Shown piece after piece: positions 18,675-27,001 of a stretch of 64,000 nucleotides of DNA. Source of the DNA: Clostridia bacterium (lineage in GTDB: Bacteria; Bacillota; Clostridia; Oscillospirales; CAG-272); contig JAFVQU010000011.1 in the NCBI GenBank assembly GCA_017504625.1, positions 74,035 through 138,034 on the forward strand, written 5' to 3'. The notes beneath the pieces are model-generated. The model saw nothing but the letters and a program-made list of their open reading frames with translations, made no database searches and was not told the origin of the DNA. The position numbers and the translations under genes are program-made. Position 1 is the stretch's first letter. Each line of letters starts with the position of its first letter.

Positions 18675-19871
18675 ATGAAAATACTTGTAACAGGAGCGTA
18701 CGGCTTCGTCGGGAAAAATCTTTGCGCCGCTCTGAAAAACATCAGGGATGTCAAGGATAAGACGAGAGGCGTTGCAATTGAGGAAATATACGAGTACGAT
18801 ATAGACACTCCCGAAACGGTGCTTGACGAGGCGTGCGAGAATGCGGACTTCGTCTTTAATCTCGCAGGTGTCAACCGTCCGCAAAGCAGCGAGGAGTTCA
18901 TGCAGGGCAATTTTGGCTTTGCAAGCCTTCTTCTCAATAAGCTGAAAGAGAAGAAAAACACTTGCCCCGTAATGCTTTCCTCGTCAATTCAGGCTACGCT
19001 TATCGGACGTTACGATAGCGACTACGGTCGCAGTAAAAAAGCGGGAGAGGAGCTGTTTTTCTCATACACGGAGGAAACCGGCGCAAAGGTGCTCGTCTAC
19101 CGTTTCCCCAACCTTTTCGGCAAGTGGTGCAGACCGAACTACAATAGCGCGGTTGCAACATTCTGCAACAATATTGCCAACGATCTGCCTATAACAGTGA
19201 ACGATCCCGCAGTTACACTTGAATTGCTCTATATCGACGATCTTATTGACGAGATGATCGCCGCGCTTGGGGGCAGAGAGCACCGTTGCGAGTTTGACGG
19301 CGTCAACACCGTGCTTTGCGAGGGCGGAAGATATTGCGCCGCGCCCGTGACGCATAAAGTTACGCTTGGAGAGATAGTTTCCTTGCTTGAAAGCTTCAGA
19401 GCGCAAACTGAAACGCTCGTCATGCCCGAAATTCCTGAAAACAGCTTTGCAAAGAAGCTTTATTCGACCTATTTGTCGTATCTTCCCAAGGAAAAGGTTG
19501 CTTTTCCTTTAAAGATGAATATTGACGCTCGCGGATCATTTACAGAGCTGCTCAAAACCGAAAAATGCGGTCAGTTCTCGGTGAATATCTCAAAGCCCGG
19601 CATCACGAAGGGTCAGCACTGGCATCATACAAAGTGGGAATTTTTCATCGTCGTAAGCGGACGCGGACTTATTCAGATGCGCAAAATAGGCTCTGACGAG
19701 GTACTCAATTTCGAGGTCAGCGGTGAGAAAATAGAGGCAATACATATGCTCCCCGGATATACGCATAACATAATAAATTTGTCGGATACCGACGATCTCG
19801 TGACGCTCATGTGGGCAAACGAGCAATTCGATCCGTCACATCCCGATACTTTTTTTGAGGTGGTAGAATGA
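18675..19871 (+). CDS. capF: UDP-FucNAc pathway reductase, CapF type
   Basis: 398 aa from ATG 18675, with GAGGTG upstream. The N-terminal half is a short-chain dehydrogenase (VTGAYGFVGKN at residues 5-15; SDYGRSKKAGEEL with YxxxK; VYRFPNLFGKWCRPNYNS). The C-terminal quarter is a cupin: GQHWHHTKWEFFIVVSGRGLI, with metal-binding His residues. This two-domain order is that of CapF/WbjC, which epimerises and reduces the CapE product. It overlaps capG by 4 nt. Confidence 0.93.
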   Translation: MKILVTGAYGFVGKNLCAALKNIRDVKDKTRGVAIEEIYEYDIDTPETVLDEACENADFVFNLAGVNRPQSSEEFMQGNFGFASLLLNKLKEKKNTCPVMLSSSIQATLIGRYDSDYGRSKKAGEELFFSYTEETGAKVLVYRFPNLFGKWCRPNYNSAVATFCNNIANDLPITVNDPAVTLELLYIDDLIDEMIAALGGREHRCEFDGVNTVLCEGGRYCAAPVTHKVTLGEIVSLLESFRAQTETLVMPEIPENSFAKKLYSTYLSYLPKEKVAFPLKMNIDARGSFTELLKTEKCGQFSVNISKPGITKGQHWHHTKWEFFIVVSGRGLIQMRKIGSDEVLNFEVSGEKIEAIHMLPGYTHNIINLSDTDDLVTLMWANEQFDPSHPDTFFEVVE

Positions 19872-21052
19872 ACATTAAACTTGATTACTCAGACGTTTCC
19901 TTTAAGGACAACGGTAAGCTTAAGCTTCTCATAATCGTTGGCACGCGCCCCGAGATAATTCGTCTTGCGGCGGTAATTAACAAGTGCCGCAAATATTTCG
20001 ATTGTGTTCTTGCGCACACGGGTCAGAACTATGACTACAACCTCAACGGCGTGTTTTTTAAAGACCTAAAGCTCGACGCCCCCGAGGTTTATATGGATGC
20101 CGTAGGCGACGACCTTGGCGCAACGGTCGGTAATATTATAAACTGCTCGTACAAGCTTATGGCGACGATAAAGCCTGACGCTCTGCTTATTCTCGGCGAC
20201 ACAAACTCTTGCCTTTCTGCAATTGCGGCAAAGAGATTGCATATTCCGATTTTCCACATGGAAGCAGGCAACAGATGCAAGGACGAGTGCTTGCCCGAGG
20301 AAACCAACCGCCGTATCGTCGATATAATCTCCGATGTCAATCTCGCGTATTCCGAGCACGCGCGCAAGTATCTCCACGAGTGCGGACTGCCCAAGGAGAG
20401 AGTTTACGTTACTGGCTCGCCTATGGCAGAGGTGCTCCGCGCAAATCTCGATGAGATAAAGGCAAGCGACATTCTCTCAAAGCTTGGACTTGAAAAGAAA
20501 AAGTACATACTCCTCTCGGCGCACAGAGAAGAGAATATCGACACCGAAAAGAACTTTTTGTCGCTCTTCGGTGCGATAAATAAGCTAGCAGAGAAGTACG
20601 ATATGCCTATTTTGTACTCCTGTCACCCCAGAAGCAGAAACAGACTTGATGCAAGCGGATTTGTGCTTGACGGACGAGTTATCCGCCACGAGCCTCTTGG
20701 CTTCCACGATTACAATTGCTTGCAGATGAACGCTTTTGCCGTTGTGTCGGACAGCGGAACGCTTCCTGAGGAAAGTTCATTCTTTACGAGCATAGGCGAG
20801 CCTTTCCCCGCGGTCTGCATCCGCACATCGACCGAGCGCCCCGAGGCGCTTGACAAGGCGTGCTTCGTGCTTGCGGGAATTGATGAAAAGAGCCTTCTCC
20901 AAGCCGTCGATACCGCAGTTACGATGACCGAGCTCGGCGACCACGGAATTCCCGTGCCCGACTACGTCGAGGAGAACGTATCAACCAAGGTCGTAAAGAT
21001 CATCCAATCCTACACCGGAGTGGTAAACAAAATGGTGTGGAGAAAGTTTTGA
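19868..21052 (+). CDS. capG: UDP-N-acetylglucosamine 2-epimerase type, CapG (last step to UDP-L-FucNAc)
   Basis: 394 aa, non-hydrolysing UDP-sugar 2-epimerase fold. Key blocks are VGTRPEIIRLA, HTGQNYDYN, GDTNSCLSAI, HMEAGNRCKDECLPEETNRR, ISDVNLAYSEHARKYL, SAHREENID and DSGTLPEESSF. With CapE- and CapF-type genes upstream it most likely completes UDP-L-FucNAc rather than UDP-ManNAc. The start overlaps capF (ATGA). It is the last gene of the polysaccharide operon and is followed 8 nt later by a strong terminator. Confidence 0.93.
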   Translation: MNIKLDYSDVSFKDNGKLKLLIIVGTRPEIIRLAAVINKCRKYFDCVLAHTGQNYDYNLNGVFFKDLKLDAPEVYMDAVGDDLGATVGNIINCSYKLMATIKPDALLILGDTNSCLSAIAAKRLHIPIFHMEAGNRCKDECLPEETNRRIVDIISDVNLAYSEHARKYLHECGLPKERVYVTGSPMAEVLRANLDEIKASDILSKLGLEKKKYILLSAHREENIDTEKNFLSLFGAINKLAEKYDMPILYSCHPRSRNRLDASGFVLDGRVIRHEPLGFHDYNCLQMNAFAVVSDSGTLPEESSFFTSIGEPFPAVCIRTSTERPEALDKACFVLAGIDEKSLLQAVDTAVTMTELGDHGIPVPDYVEENVSTKVVKIIQSYTGVVNKMVWRKF

Positions 21053-21060
21053 TAATTGAA

Positions 21061-21089
21061 AAAGCTATCGCGTCAGGCGATAGCTTTTT
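21061..21089 (+). terminator. intrinsic terminator of the polysaccharide operon
   Basis: A perfect 11-bp stem (AAAGCTATCGC at 21061-21071 with GCGATAGCTTT at 21077-21087) with a 5-nt loop, running into TTTTTG and then TTTTATG. It lies 8 nt after the capG stop. Confidence 0.92.
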
Positions 21090-21132
21090 GTTTTATGATA
21101 AAACATTTTACAACCTTTTATCATCTGTTTTT

Positions 21133-21216
21133 TTATCTCCCTTTAAGCTCTTGAAGGCGGTTGGCGGCATATTCTGCATCTAGATCGAATTCATATTTTT
21201 CTCCTGCGTTTTCTTA
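21133..21216 (-). pseudogene. possible remnant of a small minus-strand gene
   Basis: Within a 318-nt gap, the minus strand is open for 26 codons between two stops and reads ENAGEKYEFDLDAEYAANRL followed by QELKGR. The composition looks protein-like and ends naturally. No start codon exists in this frame, while an overlapping ATG hits a stop after four codons. It may be the tail of a lost gene. The rest of 21090-21309 shows nothing recognisable. Confidence 0.3.
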
Positions 21217-21309
21217 ATAGTGTGCGTGTTTTACCGTGCGTTATACAGATATTGTCGCTAAAAACTTACATTTGAGCTTGAGATGTTGCGAAAAAGCGAC
21301 ATCTTATGC

Positions 21310-21338
21310 TTTACAACGCGGCAAAAATATGGTATGAT
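21310..21338 (+). promoter_or_regulatory. sigma-A promoter of the WYL regulator gene
   Basis: TTTACA (21310-21315), a 17-nt spacer and an extended -10, TGG then TATGAT (21333-21338). The expected start is near 21345, about 26 nt before the ATG. It follows the terminator at 21061, so a new transcription unit begins here. Confidence 0.75.
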
Positions 21339-21370
21339 TATATTGTCGACAAAAACACCGAAGGGTAAAA

Positions 21371-22369
21371 ATGGTATACCAAATGAAAAATAACGAGAAA
21401 TTAAATCGCATAAGACCGCTAAAAATCTGGGAGATACTCCAGCGAGAGACCGACGAGGATCATCCCATCGGAACAGAGGAGCTTCGCGCAAGGTTGCTTG
21501 AGTGCGGCATTGAGGCGCACAGAACGACGATATACGAGGACATCAGGCTGCTCAACGAGTGTGGCTACGAGGTAATGTCGCGTCGCGGAAGAAGTAACCA
21601 ATACTACGTCGTGGACAGAAGCTTTTCAAATCCCGAGATACATATCCTCCTTGACGCCGTGCAGGCGGCAAGCTTTATTACCGAGAAGAAAACGGGAGAG
21701 CTTGTAGACAAGATCGCGCAGCTTGCGGGCAGTCAGAAGGGACTTGTACTCAAGAGCAATATCGTGCAGTTCAACACCGCAAAAAGCTCGAACGAGAGCA
21801 TATATTACAATGTGAACGAGATTGTAAGCGCGATAACCAAGCATCAGAAGATAATATTTCTTTATTTTGATTACGACACGAATCACAACAGAGTTTACAG
21901 GCGCGACGGTCATCACTACGTAGTAAGTCCGTTTGCCACGGTCTTTGCCGATGGACACTATTATCTCGTCATATACGACAAGAGATACAACAAGATGACA
22001 AATTACCGTATCGACCGCATGGAGCGGGTTGAGATTATAGACGAGCTTGCCGACACACCGCCCGATGAGCTTACCTTTGATATTGCAAACTATAAAAAAT
22101 CGCTCTTTGGTATGTTTGCAGGAAAGACGACAAAGGTATCAATCGAGGCAGATCATACGCTTGTAGACGCGGTTTTTGATCTTTTTGGAGAAAAAACAAA
22201 AATCCTTTCAAGTGGGGATAAGAGCATAAGATTTTCCGCCGACGTGCAGATAAGCCCGCTCTTTTTTGGTTGGTGCTGCTCATTCGGCGACAAGCTCCGC
22301 GTATTAGCGCCCGAATCGGTAAAGGAGGAGCTTAAAGAGTATACCGCGCTTGTTGGAGGGCAGTATTAG
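21371..22369 (+). CDS. WYL-domain transcriptional regulator
   Basis: 332 aa. The N-terminal winged helix-turn-helix (about residues 15-75: RPLKIWEILQRETDEDHPIGTEELRARL, then HRTTIYEDIRLLNECGYEVMSRRG) is the HTH_11 type. A WYL domain occupies about residues 140-230 (IFLYFDYDTNHNRVYRRDGHHYVVSPFATVFADGHYYLV), followed by the C-terminal WYL extension (KVSIEADHTLVDAVFDLFG). WYL regulators respond to nucleic-acid or nucleotide ligands and often control DNA-damage, RNA-repair or defence loci. Here it heads the locus that ends with the Ro-like protein, so control of that locus is the best guess. Confidence 0.9.
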   Translation: MVYQMKNNEKLNRIRPLKIWEILQRETDEDHPIGTEELRARLLECGIEAHRTTIYEDIRLLNECGYEVMSRRGRSNQYYVVDRSFSNPEIHILLDAVQAASFITEKKTGELVDKIAQLAGSQKGLVLKSNIVQFNTAKSSNESIYYNVNEIVSAITKHQKIIFLYFDYDTNHNRVYRRDGHHYVVSPFATVFADGHYYLVIYDKRYNKMTNYRIDRMERVEIIDELADTPPDELTFDIANYKKSLFGMFAGKTTKVSIEADHTLVDAVFDLFGEKTKILSSGDKSIRFSADVQISPLFFGWCCSFGDKLRVLAPESVKEELKEYTALVGGQY

Positions 22370-22459
22370 AATACAGGCACTTTGGCTTTTGTCAAGCAAA
22401 ACGGCACCGTAACCGTTGGGATGATAGGCATACGTTGAATAAAAAAGAGAGGTTTCATA

Positions 22460-22903
22460 ATGAAATGGTATGACGTAATACTTTGGCAACCGTATATTGA
22501 TTATTTTGAGAGCGATCCCGATTTTGATATTGATTCAAATGATAATGACAGTATCTTCTCTCACTTCAGCGATACTGTAAGGGGATTGATATTTGCTTAC
22601 GTAACAAGAGAACATCCTACCTCCAAAATGCCATTGGGTGCGTACGGTGAGGCGGGCTATCTCTCCTATATGCAGGCAGATGATTGCGATAAGGATTTCG
22701 AAAAAATATGGCAGTCAATACCGTGTGATGAGGGAAAAAGCAGATACGAGCTTGATCCCGAATTGTTATCTCCTCCGCAGCTTGCACTTTTGATCATTTA
22801 TCCGTTTGCATCTCGCACGGATGAAAAGGTTGAGGTGGCTTTTGCAAAACGAGGGGACTTGAAGAGGTATATACTTAAACTCAAAGGAAAAGTAAAAAAA
22901 TGA
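22460..22903 (+). CDS. unknown protein
   Basis: 147 aa, soluble and acidic in the first 40 residues (YFESDPDFDIDSNDNDS), basic at the end (KRYILKLKGKVKK). I do not recognise a family. The ATG follows AGAGAGG at normal spacing. It overlaps the next gene by 4 nt (ATGA), so the two are probably co-translated. Its position between WYL regulators suggests a part in the same system. Confidence 0.75.
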   Translation: MKWYDVILWQPYIDYFESDPDFDIDSNDNDSIFSHFSDTVRGLIFAYVTREHPTSKMPLGAYGEAGYLSYMQADDCDKDFEKIWQSIPCDEGKSRYELDPELLSPPQLALLIIYPFASRTDEKVEVAFAKRGDLKRYILKLKGKVKK

Positions 22904-23283
22904 TTCCGAGAATATACTACTACCGCGGCGACGGAAGTCTTTATAACGAGGATGAGCTGAGCCGCAAGACACTCCGAAATATAAACGGGATGCTTGTCAG
23001 ATGCTTTATGCAGAACGGCAGCATACAAATAGGATATGCGGAGCCTTACAGAGCAAGTCTTGAATCGGGACGTGATTTTGAAAGCGAGCCGATGATGTAT
23101 CTTTGGACTTGGGACAATATAGACGAGACCAGCCATACTCTGATCGGCGACGATATCACGAAATTCAGCCAGACGCACACACCTGTAAGAATAGACAGAA
23201 TCGCGAGGATTGACGCGATACTGTACTCAAACCCGCGTTGGGGAGGGCGTCTTACAAACAGATTTTACGCGGGAGAAACCTAA
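22900..23283 (+). CDS. unknown protein
   Basis: 127 aa, translated from an ATGA overlap with its neighbour. It opens MIPRIYYYRGDGSLYNEDEL and contains MLVRCFMQNGSIQIGYAEPY and ARIDAILYSNPRWGGRL. The alternating beta-strand pattern suggests a small beta-rich domain, possibly SH3- or Sm-like, but no family motif is visible. Probably a partner of the preceding protein. Confidence 0.75.
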   Translation: MIPRIYYYRGDGSLYNEDELSRKTLRNINGMLVRCFMQNGSIQIGYAEPYRASLESGRDFESEPMMYLWTWDNIDETSHTLIGDDITKFSQTHTPVRIDRIARIDAILYSNPRWGGRLTNRFYAGET

Positions 23284-23315
23284 GCTAACTATCAAAATGA
23301 GGGGAGGGCGGATAT

Positions 23316-24584
23316 ATGTCGAATTACAGTGAGCTTATCAAAAACTTTGAAAAGATAAGGGCTTACATGCGTGATTTTTACGTCTACGGCTTTAAAAAGC
23401 GTGACGATTACAGCGAAAAAAGCACAAAAAGCGCGCGATCCTACGACGACGAGCGCCGCAGAATTGAAAGCTGGCTTGGCGATCATATGAGCTTTGTGCG
23501 TACTCCCGAGGGTAAAAATGTTTTTATCTCGATCGACAGCCGCACCATAAGACATAATCCGTTTTTCAACGCTTGGAAAGCAAAGAGCTTTACCGACGGT
23601 GATATAACACTTCATTTTATTATTTTTGACATCCTTCACGAGCCTTCGATCAGCAGGACGGTAACCGAGATAATGCGCGAGATCGATGAGAAATATCTTT
23701 CGGGCTTTAATAAGCCGATGATGTTTGACGAGTCAACTATCCGTAAAAAGCTTAAGGAATATTGCGAGGCTGGAATAATCGAGTCGCAAAAGGAAGGTCG
23801 AAGGGTTTATTACCGCCGCGCAGAAAACACCGACGTGTCGGATCTTGAGGACCTTTTGCATTATTTCTCCGAGGCGGTGCCTTGCGGCGCTATCGGCTCC
23901 TTTCTGCTTGACAAGACCGAGTCTGATACCGATACGTTTACCTTCAAGCATCACTACATAACCGGCGCGATAGACAGCGGCGTTATGGCGGCGCTTTTCA
24001 CCGCTATGAGAGAAAAGCGCGCGGTCACGGTGTCAAACCTCAGCCGCCGCCGCGATCTGCCTCGCCGTAACCGAATCATACCGCTCCGATTCTTTATCAG
24101 CGTTCAGAGCGGTAGGCAGCATCTGATTGCTTATCTTCCGGAATATAATCATTTTCAATCCTATCGCGTTGATTATCTTTCTCAGGTCAAGCTTGAGGAT
24201 GTTACGCCGCGCTTTGACGAGCTGCGCTCCGAGCTTGACAGGATGCAGGGCAAGATGTGGGGTGTAAGCGTAAAACGTAACAAGTGGGGAGAGGATCGCC
24301 TTGAGCACGTTGAATTTACCGTGAAGGTAGATGACGGCGAGGACTTTATCGTCAAGCGCTTGTACAGAGAAAAGCGCGTGGGTGAGATCGAGATGATAGA
24401 CGCGCATACGTATCGTTTTACCGCGGACGTCTATGATTCAAGCGAGATGGTTCCGTGGATCAGGAGCTTCATCTGCCGAATAACCGATATGAAGTTTTCA
24501 AACAGATCACAGGAGAACAAGTTCAAGGAGGATCTTGATGCTTTGTACTCCATGTACGGCGTAAGGGAGGAGGACGAGGCATGA
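23316..24584 (+). CDS. WYL-domain protein
   Basis: 422 aa. The N-terminus (YSELIKNFEKIRAYMRDFYVYGFKKRDDY) is followed by a winged-helix-like region near residues 90-170 (FDILHEPSISRTVTEIMREID; STIRKKLKEYCEAGIIESQKEGRRVYYRR). The WYL core is near residues 225-300 (AMREKRAVTVSNLSRRRDLPRRNRIIPLRFFISVQSGRQHLIAYLPEYNHFQSYRVDYL). The gene ends in an ATGA overlap with the next WYL gene. Pairs of long WYL proteins like this are known beside DNA- or RNA-related defence genes. It is probably a ligand-sensing regulator or effector. Confidence 0.88.
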   Translation: MSNYSELIKNFEKIRAYMRDFYVYGFKKRDDYSEKSTKSARSYDDERRRIESWLGDHMSFVRTPEGKNVFISIDSRTIRHNPFFNAWKAKSFTDGDITLHFIIFDILHEPSISRTVTEIMREIDEKYLSGFNKPMMFDESTIRKKLKEYCEAGIIESQKEGRRVYYRRAENTDVSDLEDLLHYFSEAVPCGAIGSFLLDKTESDTDTFTFKHHYITGAIDSGVMAALFTAMREKRAVTVSNLSRRRDLPRRNRIIPLRFFISVQSGRQHLIAYLPEYNHFQSYRVDYLSQVKLEDVTPRFDELRSELDRMQGKMWGVSVKRNKWGEDRLEHVEFTVKVDDGEDFIVKRLYREKRVGEIEMIDAHTYRFTADVYDSSEMVPWIRSFICRITDMKFSNRSQENKFKEDLDALYSMYGVREEDEA

Positions 24585-25492
24585 TATTCAGCGAGCTTTA
24601 TTCCGCGTATTATAATACCGTGGCGGCTATTATTTCACGCATAATTGACGGAGAGCATTCCGAAAAGGAATTACAAATGATAGTTGCCGAGAGAGCGTTT
24701 GGCGAGAGCGTGCTGACAATTATCCCCTCGCTAAAAAACGAGAAATGGCAGCTTGTTCATCATGATATGACTACGTCACTTGAGCATAAGCCGACAATGC
24801 CCTTGACAACTCTGCAAAAGCAGTGGCTGAAGGCGATCTCGCTTGATCCGAGATTTAAGCTCTTTGACGTGAAATTTCCCGACCTTGAGGGCGTGGAGCC
24901 CCTCTTTACGTCCGAGGACTACCACGTATACGACAAATACAGCGACGGCGATCCCTTTGAGGATGAGGAGTATATAAGACAGTTTAAGGTGATCCTTGCG
25001 GCGATCAGACAGGGAACTCAGATAAAATTTGAGATGGTTAACCGCAACGGAAAAACCATGTATATCAGATGTCATCCGATTCGTCTTGAATATTCAGAAA
25101 AGGATGATAAGTTCAGACTTGTTACAGCCGGTTGGCGCGCGATATCAACGGTCAATCTCTCGAAGATAAGAGCCTGCGTTCATTACACGGGTCCAAGAGA
25201 GCTTGACGGTGAGGAGCGCGAGGCGATATACGACACGGTAACGGTTAGGGTGCTTGATGAGCGCAACGCGCTTGAGAGATTTATGCTCCATTTTGCTCAT
25301 TTTGAAAAGCAAGCCGAAAAGCTTGATAAAAAGAACTATCTCGTGAGAATTAAATACGATCACAATGACGAGTCCGAAATGGTAATAAGAATTCTGTCCT
25401 TTGGACCTATGGTAGAGGTCTTGGGGACGGACTCGTTCAGAAATTTGATCATACAAAAGCTAAAAAAACAAAGAAACTGCGGACTCAAATAA
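24581..25492 (+). CDS. WYL-domain protein
   Basis: 303 aa. The N-terminal half is helical (AIISRIIDGEHSEKELQMIVAERAFGES; TLQKQWLKAI). A WYL-like core lies near residues 145-215 (AAIRQGTQIKFEMVNRNGKTMYIRCHPIRLEYSEKDDKFRLVTAGW). No clear DNA-binding helix is seen at the N-terminus, unlike the regulator at 21371. Its start overlaps the previous WYL gene, so the two may form a heteromer. The stop codon lies in the loop of the terminator that follows. Confidence 0.85.
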   Translation: MIFSELYSAYYNTVAAIISRIIDGEHSEKELQMIVAERAFGESVLTIIPSLKNEKWQLVHHDMTTSLEHKPTMPLTTLQKQWLKAISLDPRFKLFDVKFPDLEGVEPLFTSEDYHVYDKYSDGDPFEDEEYIRQFKVILAAIRQGTQIKFEMVNRNGKTMYIRCHPIRLEYSEKDDKFRLVTAGWRAISTVNLSKIRACVHYTGPRELDGEEREAIYDTVTVRVLDERNALERFMLHFAHFEKQAEKLDKKNYLVRIKYDHNDESEMVIRILSFGPMVEVLGTDSFRNLIIQKLKKQRNCGLK

Positions 25493-25510
25493 GAGTTCGC
25501 AGCTTTTTTT
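25477..25510 (+). terminator. intrinsic terminator overlapping the WYL gene end
   Basis: CTGCGGACTC (25477-25486) pairs with GAGTTCGCAG (25493-25502), with one G-T pair, and runs into seven T. The loop contains the TAA stop of the preceding gene. Confidence 0.88.
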
Positions 25511-25512
25511 CC

Positions 25513-25541
25513 GTGAAAAAGAGCTTTTAAGATGGTAAAAT
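25513..25541 (+). promoter_or_regulatory. promoter of the AAA+ ATPase gene (copy 1 of a duplicated module)
   Basis: GTGAAA (25513-25518), 17-nt spacer, TGG then TAAAAT (25536-25541). The surrounding TTCGCAGCTTTTTTTCC and GGTAAAATG are repeated almost exactly at 26754-26800, in front of the RNA array. Confidence 0.7.
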
Positions 25542-25607
25542 GTAGAAAAATTGGATTGCTACGGTGATCGCGTCTGATTTTTATCAAAAAACGGAGGTGA
25601 TACATAT

Positions 25608-26744
25608 ATGAAGATTATTAAATCGGGTGATACCTACAATTTTTATGATGACAGTATAAAAATGTACGATAAGCTTCCGCCCGGAGCATATACTGTTGAG
25701 TACGATGAGAAGAGTAATTCCTGCTATCTTTGCGACCACGCAGAGATCGCTGTTACTGAAAAGCTATACGGTGTGCAGGATGAAAAAATCGAAAAGGTGC
25801 TTGACGCATTTGGAGAATTTGAGCGCAGTCTTGGAGTCTTACTCAGCGGAGACAAGGGAATTGGCAAGACGATGTTTGCAAAAAAGCTCTGTCAGAGAGC
25901 TTGCGAGGGAGGAATGCCGGTTATTCTCGTTGAGGACGATTATCCGCAGTTAGTAAGATTTCTTGAGAAAATTGATCAGGAGTGTGTCGTACTGTTTGAC
26001 GAATTTGAAAAAACATTTTATGCGTGCAAGAACGGTTATTATGACGATGATGACGAAGAATGGGAGGAAACCCGCCAGGCAGGACTTTTAGGACTTTTTG
26101 ACGGTACGTCTGGTGGCAAAAAGCTCTTCGTCGTCACCTGTAACGATCTCGAAAGACTTGATCAGTACTTGATCAACCGTCCGGGAAGATTTCATTATCA
26201 TTTCGTATTCGAATATCCGACAGAGGCGGAGATAGAGGAATATCTGACGGATAAGATCAAGGAAAAATATCGCAGTGAAATTCCAAAGGTTATATCATTT
26301 TCAAAGAGAGTGCCGCTCAATTATGATTGCCTCAGAGCAATTGTATTTGAGATCAACAGAAGGGCTAAATTTGAGGATATTATTTCCGACCTTAATATTT
26401 TAAATATTGAAAAGCTTGAATATGACGTAACACTTCACTTTGAGAACGGCAAAAGACTTCATAATAAGAGGTATGTGATCGATCTTTATGACGAAAATAA
26501 TCCGTTTGGCTGGGTTCCGTTATATAACGAGTCAGGTCATCAGATAGTAGAGGTAAAATTTAATAAATCAAAAATCACATACGACATCAATAACGACGTA
26601 ATAGCAATTATGGCATCGGGATTTAAATTGGATTTTGATGACTTCGATGAGGATGAAAGAGAGGTGGCGACATACAGAAGGCTTAAGCCTACCCGTATAA
26701 CGTTTGAAAGAAGTAAGTCGAAAAATCTTCACTATTTTGGATAA
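25608..26744 (+). CDS. AAA+ ATPase
   Basis: 378 aa. Walker A GDKGIGKT is near residues 82-89. Walker B VVLFDEFE is near 127-134. A sensor-1-like FVVTCNDLERL is near 175 and an arginine-finger-like NRPGRFHYH near 190. The N-terminal 75 residues and the C-terminal 150 residues match nothing I know, and the tail ends in a basic stretch. It lies in a separate unit between the WYL genes and the RNA array. It could remodel an RNA-protein complex of the Ro-like protein. That partnership is inferred from gene order and the shared promoter module. Confidence 0.88.
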   Translation: MKIIKSGDTYNFYDDSIKMYDKLPPGAYTVEYDEKSNSCYLCDHAEIAVTEKLYGVQDEKIEKVLDAFGEFERSLGVLLSGDKGIGKTMFAKKLCQRACEGGMPVILVEDDYPQLVRFLEKIDQECVVLFDEFEKTFYACKNGYYDDDDEEWEETRQAGLLGLFDGTSGGKKLFVVTCNDLERLDQYLINRPGRFHYHFVFEYPTEAEIEEYLTDKIKEKYRSEIPKVISFSKRVPLNYDCLRAIVFEINRRAKFEDIISDLNILNIEKLEYDVTLHFENGKRLHNKRYVIDLYDENNPFGWVPLYNESGHQIVEVKFNKSKITYDINNDVIAIMASGFKLDFDDFDEDEREVATYRRLKPTRITFERSKSKNLHYFG

Positions 26745-26770
26745 AAGACTGTTTTCGCAGCTTTTTTTCC

Positions 26771-26799
26771 GTGAAAAATGCGGAAAAAGGTGGTAAAAT
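26771..26799 (+). promoter_or_regulatory. promoter of the structured-RNA array (copy 2 of the module)
   Basis: GTGAAA (26771-26776), 17-nt spacer, TGG then TAAAAT (26794-26799). The predicted start, about 26806-26809, coincides with the first base of RNA unit 1 (AAAGGCGC). The upstream TTCGCAGCTTTTTTTCC repeats the 3' half of the terminator at 25493 without its left arm, so this looks like a copied DNA segment. Confidence 0.72.
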
Positions 26800-26809
26800 G
26801 AGGTCATGA

Positions 26810-26905
26810 AAGGCGCAGACAGCAAGAAGTTTACGATAGACATCGGAGTTAGATTCCGCAAGTCGTCGGGTTCATAGCCCGGAGGTTAGTAAAAAAATGC
26901 GCCTT
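26810..26905 (+). ncRNA. Y-RNA-like unit 1 with tRNA-like arms
   Basis: The closing stem AAGGCGCA pairs perfectly with TGCGCCTT (26898-26905). The box GACAGCAA follows the 5' arm. Inside are three arms in tRNA order. The first is D-like, GTTT/AGAC at 26829-26841. The second is a 7-nt anticodon-type loop GTTAGAT with U at the second place between CGGA and TCCG (26844-26858). The third is T-like, TCGGG/CCCGG with loop TTCATAG (26866-26882). The universal A58 is replaced, so it is a mimic, not a working tRNA. Confidence 0.8.
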
Positions 26906-26910
26906 GAGTC

Positions 26911-27000
26911 ATTCTTGTTGCAATCGAAGCGAATGGGAATTAGAGTGTTAGGCATTGTGACCTTTCTTGACAATTTGATTTGTGTCGTTGCAACAAGAAT
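26911..27000 (+). ncRNA. structured RNA with 13-bp closing stem (no ACAGCAA box)
   Basis: ATTCTTGTTGCAA (26911-26923) pairs perfectly with TTGCAACAAGAAT (26988-27000). Inside, ATTGT and ACAAT form a second hairpin. It fills the space between units 1 and 2 and lacks their common motif. It may be a different RNA class of the same precursor. Confidence 0.6.
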
Positions 27001-27001
27001 A

